Shown: one piece after another, positions 42,981-51,430 of the stretch | Layout of the letters: each line of letters begins with the position of its first letter | Numbering within the stretch: the first letter of the stretch is position 1 | Assembly (NCBI GenBank): GCA_964512305.1 | Contig: CAZEIW010000026.1 | Coordinates: 1-64,000 of the forward strand | Direction of reading: 5' to 3' | DNA length: 64,000 nucleotides | DNA from: CAZEIW01 sp964512305 | GTDB lineage: Bacteria > Pseudomonadota > Gammaproteobacteria > Burkholderiales > Burkholderiaceae_F | Notes under the pieces: model-generated | Database searches by the model: none | Told to the model about the DNA's origin: nothing | The model's input: only the letters and a program-made list of their open reading frames with translations | Translations under genes and position numbers: made by a program

Positions 42981-43775
42981 ATGAACGCCTTCGTCGACGA
43001 TGGCCTGCAGCCGGCACCCCAACGCACCAAGATCTCGGTGCGCGGGCTGGACTTCTTCTACGGCGGCTACCACGCGCTGAAGAACGTCAATTTCGACATC
43101 CCGGAGCGGCGGGTGACCGCGATCATCGGACCCTCCGGCTGCGGCAAGTCGACGCTGCTGCGCGTGCTCAACCGGATCTACTCCGTCTACGCGGGGCTGG
43201 AGGCCACCGGCCAGGTGCTGCTCGACGGCGAGAACGTGCTCGACCCGTCGTACTCGCTCAACCGGCTGCGCACGCGGGTCGGGATGGTGTTCCAGAAGCC
43301 GGTCCCGTTTCCGCTGTCGATCTACGAGAACGTCGCCTACGGCCTGCGCCATCACGTGAAGCTGTCGCGCACCGAGCTCGACGAGCGCGTGGAGCGCGCG
43401 CTGCGCGAGTGCGCGCTGTGGGAGGAGGTCAAGGCCAAGCTGAACCAGAGCGGCCTGAGCCTGTCGGGCGGCCAGCAGCAGCGCCTGTGCATCGCGCGCG
43501 CGGTGGCGCTGCGGCCGCAGGTGCTGCTGCTCGACGAGCCGACCTCGGCGCTCGACCCGATCGCGACCGGGCGCATCGAGCAGCTGCTCGCCGATCTCGA
43601 GCGCGACTACACGATCGTGATCGTCACCCACAACATGCAGCAGGCCGCGCGCGTTTCCGCGTACACCGCCTACATGTACCTGGGCGAACTGATCGAGTTC
43701 GGCGTCACCGCCGACCTGTTCACCCGTCCGCAGCAGCGGCAGACCGAGGACTACATCACCGGACGGTTCGGCTAG
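42981..43775 (+). CDS. pstB: phosphate ABC transporter ATP-binding protein PstB
   Basis: The 264-residue ATPase powers phosphate import. The Walker A motif GPSGCGKST, signature LSGGQQQRLCIARA, Walker B LLLDEPTSALD and switch His (VTHNM) are intact. It is the last gene of the pst operon. No phoU, phoB or phoR follows, which differs from the common pstSCAB-phoU arrangement; those genes may lie elsewhere. Confidence 0.97.
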   Translation: MNAFVDDGLQPAPQRTKISVRGLDFFYGGYHALKNVNFDIPERRVTAIIGPSGCGKSTLLRVLNRIYSVYAGLEATGQVLLDGENVLDPSYSLNRLRTRVGMVFQKPVPFPLSIYENVAYGLRHHVKLSRTELDERVERALRECALWEEVKAKLNQSGLSLSGGQQQRLCIARAVALRPQVLLLDEPTSALDPIATGRIEQLLADLERDYTIVIVTHNMQQAARVSAYTAYMYLGELIEFGVTADLFTRPQQRQTEDYITGRFG

Positions 43776-43842
43776 GGCGTTTGCGCGGTCGCCGGTTTTC
43801 CTGCGACCATAGGGGTCCGCTACGCTGCTCCCGCACCGACCC

Positions 43843-44421
43843 ATGCGCGCCGCCCTCACCGCCCTGCTCCTTGCATCGATCGCCACCGGCGCCGCTGCGC
43901 AGTACCGTTGGGTCGACCGCTCCGGCCAGGTCGGTTACGGCGACCAGCCGCCTCCCGGCGCGCACGACGTCGAGCGGGTGGGCGCGCTGCGTCCTTCCGA
44001 TGGCCGCGCGGCCGATCCGCTGCGCGGCCTGCCGTTCGAGCTGCGCCGCGCCGCCGAACGGTTCCCCACGGTGCTCTACGTCACGAAGAGCTGCGCGCCG
44101 TGCGACGCCGGCCGCGAGCTGCTGCGGTCACGCTCGATCCCCTTCACGGAGCTGACGATCTCGACCGTGCCCGACGTCGAAGCCTTGCGCCGGCTTACCG
44201 GCGCCGACCGGCTGCCGGTGCTCACGGTCGGGCGCCAGATGATCAACGAATTCAACGCCGCGCAGTGGCAGGACGCGCTCGACGCCGCCGGCTATCCGCG
44301 CGAATCCATCCTGCCGCCTGACTGGCGCTGGCCCGAGCCCAGGCCGCTCACCGAGCCTCCGGCGCCGCGGGTCGCGGCGCCGGAGGCCGCGCCGGCAGCC
44401 ACACCCGGTTCCCAGCCGTAA
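43843..44421 (+). CDS. exported DUF4124-glutaredoxin-like protein
   Basis: The 192-residue protein starts with a signal peptide (1 to about 19, TGAAAQ). A DUF4124 segment follows (QYRWVDRSGQVGYGDQPPPG), and then a glutaredoxin-like domain with active site KSCAPCDAG (Cys 84 and 87) and the cis-Pro motif DRLPVLTVG. A Pro/Ala-rich tail ends the protein. A glutaredoxin fold behind an export signal implies thiol-disulfide chemistry in the periplasm, where glutathione is scarce; its partner is unknown. It lies between pstB and xth without operon evidence. Confidence 0.85.
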   Translation: MRAALTALLLASIATGAAAQYRWVDRSGQVGYGDQPPPGAHDVERVGALRPSDGRAADPLRGLPFELRRAAERFPTVLYVTKSCAPCDAGRELLRSRSIPFTELTISTVPDVEALRRLTGADRLPVLTVGRQMINEFNAAQWQDALDAAGYPRESILPPDWRWPEPRPLTEPPAPRVAAPEAAPAATPGSQP

Positions 44422-44440
44422 CGCCGCAGGACTGCTGAGC

Positions 44441-45238
44441 GTGGCGATCTCGATCGCGACCTGGAACGTGAATTCGCTGAAGGTGCGCCTCGGCCATCTG
44501 CTGCAATGGCTGGCCGCGCGCCGGGCCGACATCGTGTGCCTGCAGGAGACCAAGCTCGTCGATGAGAGCTTCCCGGCCGACGCGCTGCTCGACGCGGGCT
44601 ACCGCAGCATGTTCGCCGGGCAGAAGACGTACAACGGCGTCGCGATCCTGCTGCGCAAGGACACGATCGGCGAGCCCGGCGCGGTCCAGGTCAACGTGCC
44701 GGGCTCGGACGACCCGCAGAAGCGCCTGCTGGCACTGAGCGTCGACGGCCTGCGCATCGTGTGCGCCTACTTTCCCAACGGCCAGGCGGTCGGCAGCGAC
44801 AAGTTCGCCTACAAGCTGCAGTGGATCGCCGCGCTCACCGGGTGGCTGCGCGAGGAGATCGCGCGCGAACCGCGGCTGGCGCTCGCGGGCGACTTCAACA
44901 TCGCGCCCGAGCCGCGCGACGTGCACGACCCGGCGTTGTGGGAAGGACAGGTGCTGTTCTCGGAGCAGGAGCGCGCGGCGTTTCGAGCGCTGCAGTCGCT
45001 CGGCCTCGAGGACGGATTCCGCCTGTTCGAGCAACCCGAGCGCTCGTACACCTGGTGGGACTATCGCAATCTCGCGTTCCGCAGAAAAATGGGCCTGCGC
45101 ATCGACCACATCCTGCTCACGCCGGCACTGGCGCGGCGCTGCACGGCCTGCTCGATCGATGTCGAGCCGCGCCGCCTCGAGCAGCCGAGCGACCACGCTC
45201 CGGTGGTCGCGACGCTCGAGCTGGCCGCGGCTTCCTAG
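44441..45238 (+). CDS. xth: exodeoxyribonuclease III
   Basis: The 265-residue enzyme cleaves abasic sites in DNA and has 3'-5' exonuclease activity, acting in base-excision repair. It shows the exonuclease/endonuclease/phosphatase fold motifs: TWNVNSLKVR, LQETK with the metal-binding Glu, GDFNIAPEPRDVHDP, and the final SDHAPVVATL. It starts at GTG 44441 (VAISIATWNVNS). It may share a transcript with the racemase gene 12 bases downstream. Confidence 0.96.
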   Translation: MAISIATWNVNSLKVRLGHLLQWLAARRADIVCLQETKLVDESFPADALLDAGYRSMFAGQKTYNGVAILLRKDTIGEPGAVQVNVPGSDDPQKRLLALSVDGLRIVCAYFPNGQAVGSDKFAYKLQWIAALTGWLREEIAREPRLALAGDFNIAPEPRDVHDPALWEGQVLFSEQERAAFRALQSLGLEDGFRLFEQPERSYTWWDYRNLAFRRKMGLRIDHILLTPALARRCTACSIDVEPRRLEQPSDHAPVVATLELAAAS

Positions 45239-45250
45239 GACCCGCGTCCA

Positions 45251-45952
45251 ATGCCGCTCCACATCGGCATCGCCGGCTGTTCCGCGGAGGGCGCGGCCCT
45301 GTGTTATCGGACCATCTGTGTCGAAGGCGCCCGCATTCTCGGTGCGCACGCGCATCCCGAGGTCTCGATGCACACGCCCTCGTTCGCCGACTACATGGAA
45401 TTCATCTACCGCGGCGACTGGCAGGGCGTGGGGGGGCTGATGCTCGCCTCGGCCGGCAAGCTCGCGAAAATCGGCGCCGATTTCGTGATCTGCCCCGACA
45501 ACACGATCCACCAGGCGCTGCCGTTCGTGGAGCCGCGGTCGCCGCTGCCGTGGCTGCACATCGCCGAGGTCGTCGCCGCCCAGGCCGTCGGCTGCGGGTT
45601 CCGGCGGGTCGGCCTGACAGGCACGCGGTGGCTCGTCGACGGTCCGGTCTATCCGGCAAAGCTCGCGGCGCGCGGGATCGAAGTCGTTCGCCCCGACGAT
45701 GCCGAGCGCGACGAGATCAACCGGATCATCATGGAAGAACTCGTCTATGGCGTCTTCAAGCCCGAGGCGGTTGCCTGCCTGCGGCGCGTGATCGGGCGCA
45801 TGAAGCAGGTAGGCTGCGACGCGGTCGTGCTCGGCTGCACCGAGATCCCGTTGATCATCAACGACGGGAATTCGCCGCTGCCGACGCTCGATTCGACGCG
45901 CCTGCTCGCGCGCGCGGCGCTGCAAAGGGCGGTGCAAACGCCGCCCAACTGA
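45251..45952 (+). CDS. aspartate/glutamate racemase family protein
   Basis: The 233-residue protein belongs to the cofactor-independent racemases that use two Cys as acid/base. One Cys is in ICPDNTIHQ (replacing the commoner CNTAH) and the other in LGCTEIPLI. HIGIAGCSAEGAALCYRTI forms the N-terminal phosphate or carboxylate-binding loop. Length is normal. The variant first motif suggests an amino-acid racemase of broad or unknown specificity rather than MurI. It follows xth after 12 bases. Confidence 0.88.
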   Translation: MPLHIGIAGCSAEGAALCYRTICVEGARILGAHAHPEVSMHTPSFADYMEFIYRGDWQGVGGLMLASAGKLAKIGADFVICPDNTIHQALPFVEPRSPLPWLHIAEVVAAQAVGCGFRRVGLTGTRWLVDGPVYPAKLAARGIEVVRPDDAERDEINRIIMEELVYGVFKPEAVACLRRVIGRMKQVGCDAVVLGCTEIPLIINDGNSPLPTLDSTRLLARAALQRAVQTPPN

Positions 45953-45961
45953 CCGCGCCTG

Positions 45962-47062
45962 TCAGCGCGCGGCAGCGCCCGCGGCCGCAAGAGGACGCAC
46001 GCGCGCGAGAAGCTCTCGCAGCAACCGCTCCGGCATGGCCCACACCGCGAAGTGGCCTCCGCCCTCGAGCAGGACGAATTCCTTGCGCGGCGCCTCGATG
46101 CGGTCGAAGTACTCCCTCGCGAGCGGCGCCGGGGTGATCATGTCCTCCGACCCCTGGAAGAAGAAGACCGGGATCTCGAACCGCAGGTCCTGCGATTCCA
46201 GGTCGGTCGACAGCATCGCCTGGTATAGCGACCAGGTCGGAACCCGCGTGAAGCCGCGGATGCGGTTGTACAGATCCCACAGCGAGTGGTTCGGGGCCCT
46301 GAAGGCGAGCCTGCCGAGCTCCGATTCGGCCATCCGGTCCGACGCCGGAGCGTACGCCCCGAGGTATCGGAAGTAGGTGGCGACCTTGTCCATGCCGTCG
46401 AACGGGGGCGCGCCGATCTTCTCGAGTTCATCCAGTGCGCGGCTGTCGTGGGCCTCGCGCGCCTTGCGCAGCACGTCCGTGTAGCCGGACTGCAGGCTTG
46501 CCGGCATGCTGCTGACCTGCCCCGTCCCCACGTACGCGAGGAACAGGTCCGGCCTTCGCCTTGCCATATCGACGCCGAGGATCGACCCCCAGGAGTGCCC
46601 AAGCAGGACGATCCTGTCCTGATGCAGATGCCGGCGCAGATACTCCGCGACCTCGATGCCGTCGTCGGCCATGCGCCGGATCGACATCGTGGCGGCGACC
46701 GGGTCGCCCGTCGACTCCAGGGTCTTGCCTGCGCCGCGCTGGTCCCATTGCACCACGGTGAACTGCGCCTCCCAGGGCTGGAAGAGCGCGGTCAGGGGCG
46801 TCCAGGTGCCTCCGGGTCCGCCGTGCAGGCACAGCAGAATCGGGTTGCGGCGGTCCTGCCCGCGGATTTCGATCCACTGGTCGATACCGCCGATCCTCAC
46901 GTACATCGACTCCTCGATGCCGTCGGGAGCGTGGATTGCCAGGGTCCGTGCGGTGTCGTGCTGCAGGTACGCGCGCAAGCCCAGCAGCGCGACGATCGCC
47001 GCCGCGATCAGGGCCAGCACGCCCAGCAGGAGGAACTTCGCGAACCTGCCGACTCGACGCAC
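45962..47062 (-). CDS. alpha/beta hydrolase with N-terminal membrane anchor (prolyl aminopeptidase-like)
   Basis: The 366-residue serine hydrolase has the fold and motifs of proline iminopeptidases: HGGPGGTW (oxyanion loop), QWDQRGAGKT, and GHSWGSILG with the nucleophile Ser. The C-terminal GSEDMITP and GGGHFAVW supply the Asp and His. An N-terminal hydrophobic helix (about 8-30) anchors it in the membrane. I chose GTG 47062, 22 bases after the previous stop; an ATG at 47167 would overlap the nitrile hydratase accessory gene by 83 bases. It trails the nitrile hydratase operon, where an amidase is commonly found; this fold is not an amidase-signature enzyme. Confidence 0.85.
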   Translation of the reverse strand: MRRVGRFAKFLLLGVLALIAAAIVALLGLRAYLQHDTARTLAIHAPDGIEESMYVRIGGIDQWIEIRGQDRRNPILLCLHGGPGGTWTPLTALFQPWEAQFTVVQWDQRGAGKTLESTGDPVAATMSIRRMADDGIEVAEYLRRHLHQDRIVLLGHSWGSILGVDMARRRPDLFLAYVGTGQVSSMPASLQSGYTDVLRKAREAHDSRALDELEKIGAPPFDGMDKVATYFRYLGAYAPASDRMAESELGRLAFRAPNHSLWDLYNRIRGFTRVPTWSLYQAMLSTDLESQDLRFEIPVFFFQGSEDMITPAPLAREYFDRIEAPRKEFVLLEGGGHFAVWAMPERLLRELLARVRPLAAAGAAAR

Positions 47063-47084
47063 GCGTGGCGACTCGTGTCGGCGC

Positions 47085-47450
47085 TCAGGCCTCGAAATCG
47101 CCGGGCTGAAGCTCGATTGGCCGGCCGTGCGGCGTGCGTGCTGCCGCGCGGCTCCATGCCCGTTCATGCGCGGACAGCTCGGCCCCGGACGCGGCGCCCT
47201 TCGCCGCGACGAGGGTCTCGAGCGCGGACATCCAATGGCGGTAGTAGCTGCCCGCGGACTCCGCTTCGCCGGCGTCGCGGGCCTTCGCGATCTGTGCTGC
47301 GAGCGCCCGCGTCCATTCCGGCCATGTATAAAGGCCGCGCTCGTACAACGCGACCGCGGTGGCGAACGCCTGCGCCTCCCAGGGCTCGCTGAACACCGGG
47401 CCTTCGCCGTCCCGGGGCTGCCCAGGCAGCCCCGAAGGCAGGCCGCTCAC
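47085..47450 (-). CDS. nitrile hydratase accessory (activator) protein
   Basis: The 121-residue protein belongs to the small accessory proteins that insert cobalt and exchange subunits during nitrile hydratase maturation. It carries the typical core FSEPWEAQAFATAVALYERG and TWPEWTRALAAQI, then YYRHWMSALETLV, resembling the N-terminal helices of the beta subunit. The start GTG 47450 overlaps the nthB stop (GTGA). An ATG at 47477 would give a longer form. It is encoded third in the operon alpha-beta-accessory, the usual order for cobalt enzymes. Confidence 0.88.
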   Translation of the reverse strand: MSGLPSGLPGQPRDGEGPVFSEPWEAQAFATAVALYERGLYTWPEWTRALAAQIAKARDAGEAESAGSYYRHWMSALETLVAAKGAASGAELSAHERAWSRAAARTPHGRPIELQPGDFEA

Positions 47451-48109
47451 GGAACCCGCTCCAGGTACGGCTCCCACGCGTCGATCGCGACGCTCGAGCC
47501 GTGCGGCGCCTCACCCCCCCACAGCTCGCGCCCATCGAAGACGACCGAGTAGAGCCACTGCGGCTGCTCGCCCAGCCCCTGTGCGTTCGCGTCGGCGAAG
47601 ACGTGCGCGCCGTGAACCCGTTCGATCCGGCCGATCTTTCCCCGCGCATAGCCCGGCAGCCGGGTATGGTGCGGCACCTCGAACGAGCGTGCCCGCACGC
47701 GTTCGCCAACCGAGAAGCGCGGCGGTGCCGTCGCCGCACGCTCGGTCGGCGCGCCCTTCTCCAGCACCGATGCGACCTGGGCGGCCCGAAGCACACGCGG
47801 CAGCGGCCGCGGCGGATGCAGCATGCGACCCGCCGCGACCTCGTCGTCCGCGACGAGGCCGCGCACGGCGAGGAGCCGGTGCATGCCCAGGATCCATTTT
47901 TCGTAATAGGTGAGCGAGGCGTATTCGGGCAGCGTTTCTCGCGCGCTGCGGCTCATATCGAGGTTCCAGGCGCCGGTCGCGCCCATCGCCACGGTCAGGG
48001 CCAGCGCGCTGCGCTCCCAATCGGCATGAAACGGGATGTCGTCCGGTGCGGGCACGACATGCCCGTGGCCGGACTGCCCGCCGAGGTCGGCATGAGAGCG
48101 GTAGCTCAC
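47447..48109 (-). CDS. nthB: nitrile hydratase beta subunit
   Basis: The 220-residue subunit completes the active site of nitrile hydratase, which converts nitriles to amides. It has the N-terminal DLGGQSGHGHVVP segment and a helical middle (YEKWILGMHRLL). The C-terminal SH3-like barrel (VGERVRARSFEVPHHTRLPGYARG onwards) and QWLYSVVFDGRELWG contribute to binding the alpha subunit. It starts at GTG 48109 in a GTGA overlap with nthA and ends in another with the accessory gene, so the three are tightly coupled. Confidence 0.94.
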   Translation of the reverse strand: MSYRSHADLGGQSGHGHVVPAPDDIPFHADWERSALALTVAMGATGAWNLDMSRSARETLPEYASLTYYEKWILGMHRLLAVRGLVADDEVAAGRMLHPPRPLPRVLRAAQVASVLEKGAPTERAATAPPRFSVGERVRARSFEVPHHTRLPGYARGKIGRIERVHGAHVFADANAQGLGEQPQWLYSVVFDGRELWGGEAPHGSSVAIDAWEPYLERVP

Positions 48110-48729
48110 CGGGAACTCGCCGGCGTTCTCGGCAGCCCGGTGCCGATCATCGAATCGCGCGTGACGAGCGCCGCCAGTTCATCCTCGCCCATGCCCTCCG
48201 TGCCGGACGGGCGCTGCGGGATCACGAGGTAGCGCACCTCGGCGGTCGAGTCCCAGACCCGGATCTGCATCGCGTCCGGAAGTGCCACGCCGAAATCCCT
48301 CAGGACCCCGCGCGGATCCTTCACTGCGCGGGCGCGGTACGCTGCGCTCTTGTACCAGGCCGGAGGCAGGCCCAGCACCGGCCACGGATAGCAGCTGCAA
48401 AGCGTGCACACGACCATGTTGTGGCGCGACTCCGTGTTCTCCACGGCGACCATGTGCTCGCCCTGGCGCCCCGTGTACCCGAGCGAGGCGATCGCGGCAG
48501 TCGCGTCGGCCAGCAGCCAGTCACGAAAGGACGGGTCGATCCACGCCCGGGCGACCACGCGGGCGCCGTTGCGCGGGCCGATCTTCGTCTCGTAGGCGTC
48601 GATCACCGCGTCGAGCGCCGCCGGATCGATGTAGCCCTTTTGCACGAGCACCGTTTGCAGCGCGCGCACGCGCAGGTCCATGTCGCCGAGCTCGCTGCGT
48701 TCGCCGCCGTGATCGTGGCCGTGCGCCAT
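48106..48729 (-). CDS. nthA: nitrile hydratase alpha subunit, cobalt type
   Basis: The 207-residue alpha subunit holds the metal centre that hydrates nitriles. The claw motif VCTLCSCYPWP places Cys 108, 111 and 113 around the metal; Thr after the first Cys is the cobalt-type signature (iron-type has Ser). HNMVVCT and DPSFRDWLL are further family marks. The N-terminus is His-rich (MAHGHDHGG), which may help metal capture. The gene begins only 57 bases after ntrC in the same direction, so expression with ntrBC or under nitrogen control is plausible. Confidence 0.95.
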   Translation of the reverse strand: MAHGHDHGGERSELGDMDLRVRALQTVLVQKGYIDPAALDAVIDAYETKIGPRNGARVVARAWIDPSFRDWLLADATAAIASLGYTGRQGEHMVAVENTESRHNMVVCTLCSCYPWPVLGLPPAWYKSAAYRARAVKDPRGVLRDFGVALPDAMQIRVWDSTAEVRYLVIPQRPSGTEGMGEDELAALVTRDSMIGTGLPRTPASSR

Positions 48730-48761
48730 GGCCCGGATGTTAGGCTGCAGGCATTCTTTTC

Positions 48762-48771
48762 GGCAATTGCC
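48762..48771. promoter_or_regulatory. palindrome GGCAATTGCC between ntrC and nthA
   Basis: A perfect 10-bp palindrome, extended imperfectly by flanking TT and AA, lies 33 bases before the nthA start. It does not match the sigma-54 consensus spacing. It could be an operator or part of a weak hairpin; the role is unknown. Confidence 0.35.
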
Positions 48772-48785
48772 AACTGCCGTTCCGG

Positions 48786-50249
48786 TCAATCCTCCAGGTG
48801 CAGATCCTGGATCTTGCGCGTGATCGTGTTGCGGCCCAGACCGAGGCGGCCCGCGGCCTCGATCCGGCGGCCGTGGGTGTGGCCGAGCGCGGTGCGGATC
48901 ACGGTCGCCTCGAAGTCGCGCGTCAGCGAATCCATGATGGCTTCGTCGCCGCCGCTCAGCCTGCGCTGCACTTCTCGCGCCAGCGAGCCGCGCCAGTCTT
49001 CGGCGGGCTTTGCCTGGCCGGCGCCGGCCTCCGGAACAGGTCCGGACGCCGCGGCGGCCGCGCCTGGCGCGCCAGCCGCGCCGAGCTCCGGCATCGATTC
49101 CTGCCGCAGCTCGATCGGCAGGTCGTCGACCCGCACCCATTGCGCCGGAGCGAGGACGGTCAGCCAGTGGCACAGGTTCTCGAGCTGGCGCACGTTGCCG
49201 GGAAACGGCAGCGCGCAGATCAGCTGCAGCGCCTCGGGCGTCAGGCGCTTGGGCTCGACGCCGAGCTCGCGCGCGCTGCGGGCGAGGAAGTGGCGCGCCA
49301 GCATCGGGATGTCCTCGCGCCGCTCGCGCAGCGGGGGCAGCCGCAGCCGGATCACGTTGAGCCGGTGGAACAGGTCCTCGCGGAACAGGCCCTGGCGCAC
49401 GCGCTCGTCGAGGTTCTGGTGCGTGGCCGCGATCACCCGCACGTCGGCCTTCAGCGGCTGGTGGCCGCCGACCCGGTAGAAGAAGCCGTCGGACAGCACC
49501 CTTAGAAGCCGCGTCTGCAACTCGGCGGGCATGTCGCCGATCTCGTCCAGGAACAGCGTGCCGCCCTCGGCCTGCTCGAAGCGCCCGCGCCGCATCGCCT
49601 GCGCGCCGGTGAAGGCGCCGCGCTCGTGGCCGAACAGCTCGGACTCGAGCAGGTCGCGCGGGATCGCCGCCATGTTCAGCGCGATGAATGGCCGCGCCGA
49701 GCGCGCGCTGTGGCGATGCAGCGCCCGTGCCACGACTTCCTTGCCGCTGCCCGACTCGCCCGTGATCAGCACGGTCACGCTGGACTGCGACAGGCGGCCG
49801 ATGGCGCGGAAGACCTCGTGCATCGCCGGCGCCTGGCCGAGGATCTCGGGCACCTCGGCGGGAGCCTCGTCGGCGCCGTCCTCGCGCTGGCTTTCGTCGA
49901 CGGCGCGCCGGATCAGCTCGACCGCCTTGTCGACGTCGAAAGGCTTGGGCAGGTATTCGAACGCGCCGCCCTGGAACGCCGATACCGCGCTCTCGAGGTC
50001 CGAATAGGCGGTCATGATGATGACCGGCAGGCTGGGATGGCGCTGCTTGACGGTCTGCAGCAGCTCGATCCCGCCCAGACCCGGCATCCGGATGTCGGAC
50101 ACCAGCACCTGCGGCGCCTCGGTTTCGAGCGCGTTCAGGACTTCCTGCGCGGCGCCGAAGGCCTTGCAGGGAAGGTTGGCCCGCTCGAGCGCCTTCTCGA
50201 GCACCCAGCGGATCGAGCGGTCGTCGTCGACGATCCAGATCGGTTTCAT
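48786..50249 (-). CDS. ntrC: nitrogen regulation response regulator NtrC
   Basis: NtrC activates sigma-54 promoters, such as that of glnA, when nitrogen is short. The 487-residue protein has a receiver domain with phospho-acceptor D52 (SDIRMPG) and Lys in LPKPF, an AAA+ domain with Walker A GESGSGKE and the sigma-54 contact loop GAFTGA, and a C-terminal Fis-type HTH (GRRIEAAGRLGLGRNTITRK). An Ala/Pro-rich linker joins the last two. It lies 25 bases after ntrB, in the order glnA, DUF4124 gene, ntrB, ntrC. Confidence 0.97.
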   Translation of the reverse strand: MKPIWIVDDDRSIRWVLEKALERANLPCKAFGAAQEVLNALETEAPQVLVSDIRMPGLGGIELLQTVKQRHPSLPVIIMTAYSDLESAVSAFQGGAFEYLPKPFDVDKAVELIRRAVDESQREDGADEAPAEVPEILGQAPAMHEVFRAIGRLSQSSVTVLITGESGSGKEVVARALHRHSARSARPFIALNMAAIPRDLLESELFGHERGAFTGAQAMRRGRFEQAEGGTLFLDEIGDMPAELQTRLLRVLSDGFFYRVGGHQPLKADVRVIAATHQNLDERVRQGLFREDLFHRLNVIRLRLPPLRERREDIPMLARHFLARSARELGVEPKRLTPEALQLICALPFPGNVRQLENLCHWLTVLAPAQWVRVDDLPIELRQESMPELGAAGAPGAAAAASGPVPEAGAGQAKPAEDWRGSLAREVQRRLSGGDEAIMDSLTRDFEATVIRTALGHTHGRRIEAAGRLGLGRNTITRKIQDLHLED

Positions 50250-50274
50250 TGTCTCATCTGACGGCAGCGTTTCC

Positions 50275-51366
50275 TCATTTCAGCGGCAGCAGAACCCTGA
50301 ACTCCGTGCGGCCAGGCAGGCTCTCGAATTCGATCATGCCTCCGTTCTGGTGCACGTAGTCCTGGGCCAGCGAAAGCCCGAGGCCGCTGCCTCCCTGGCG
50401 CCCGCTCACCAGCGGATCGAAGATGCGTTCCCTCAGCTCCTCCGGGATCCCCGGACCGTTGTCTACGACACGCAAGTCCAATGCCAGCCGGCAATGGCGT
50501 CGCGCAAATGTCACCTGGCGCGCCACCCGCGTGCGGATCTCGATCTTCGCGTCGCCGGCATGGATCCGCTCCGACACGGCCTGCGCGGCATTGCGGACGA
50601 TGTTGAGCAGCGCCTGGATCAGCTGTTCGCGGTCGCCGCGGAAGTTCGGCACCGAGGCGTCGTAGTCCCGCGCAACCACCAGCCCGACCGGATACTCGGC
50701 CATGATCACCGCGCGCACCCGCTCGCACACCTCGTGCACGTTGACGTCGGCAACCACGCGCGGGCCCCGAAAGGGCGTCAGCACGCGGTCGACCAGCGCC
50801 TGCAGCCGGTCGGCCTCGGAGATGATCACGCGCGTGAACTCGCGCTGCTCGCCGGCGCGCAGCTCGGCCTCGAGAAGTTGCGCCGCGCCGCGGATGCCGC
50901 CGAGCGGGTTCTTTATTTCGTGCGCCAGGTTGCGCAGCAGGCGCCGGTTCGCCTCGCCCATGTCGAGCTGGCGCTCCTCGCGGCTGACCTTGAGCTGCTG
51001 TTCGACCTCGGCCAGTTCCAGGACCAGCGGGACGTCGGCCTCGTACGAAGCCGTCGCCGTCGCCTGCACCGGCAGGGGCTCGCGCAGCGGGCGGCGGACC
51101 GCAAGCAGCTGGCGGCGCTGCCCGAACGCGTTGGCGCGGGCCTCGGCGACCAGTTGATCGATCGCGGCCGCCTGGACGAAAAGCGCGCGCGCGGGCTGGC
51201 CCTCGAGCATGCGCCGCGACACTTCGAGGGTGGCCTCGGCGGCCTGGTTGGCGAAGCGCACCCGGCCCTGCGCATCGACCAGAAGCACGGCGGTCGAAAG
51301 CAGGTCGAGCTCGAAGTGGTCCGGGCCGTCCGCCGGCGTGCGCGCGGCGGGCCTTGTCGGGGTCAT
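50275..51366 (-). CDS. ntrB: nitrogen regulation sensor kinase NtrB
   Basis: NtrB phosphorylates NtrC in response to PII and glutamine signals. The 363-residue soluble kinase has a PAS domain (about 18-125), the H-box NLAHEIKNPLGG with phosphorylated H149, and the ATPase motifs NIVRNAAQA (N-box), VVDNGPGIP (G1) and GGSGLGLSLA (G2). No membrane segment is present, as expected. The translated start MTPTRPAARTP is reasonable. It is followed by ntrC. Confidence 0.96.
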   Translation of the reverse strand: MTPTRPAARTPADGPDHFELDLLSTAVLLVDAQGRVRFANQAAEATLEVSRRMLEGQPARALFVQAAAIDQLVAEARANAFGQRRQLLAVRRPLREPLPVQATATASYEADVPLVLELAEVEQQLKVSREERQLDMGEANRRLLRNLAHEIKNPLGGIRGAAQLLEAELRAGEQREFTRVIISEADRLQALVDRVLTPFRGPRVVADVNVHEVCERVRAVIMAEYPVGLVVARDYDASVPNFRGDREQLIQALLNIVRNAAQAVSERIHAGDAKIEIRTRVARQVTFARRHCRLALDLRVVDNGPGIPEELRERIFDPLVSGRQGGSGLGLSLAQDYVHQNGGMIEFESLPGRTEFRVLLPLK

Positions 51367-51430
51367 GGGAGGGGGGCGCCCGCGGCGGCGCCGCGGCGCG
51401 CCGGGCTGCCGCCCGCGGACAGACGCCGGC

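Noticed and set aside
47063..47167. Longer start (ATG 47167) for the alpha/beta hydrolase
   Set aside because: It would overlap the accessory gene by 83 bases and add a segment of shadow-like composition; the GTG at 47062 leads straight to the membrane anchor.
48741..48785. Sigma-54 promoter for the nitrile hydratase operon
   Set aside because: The best GG and GC pair on the minus strand is 12 bases apart instead of the required 10.
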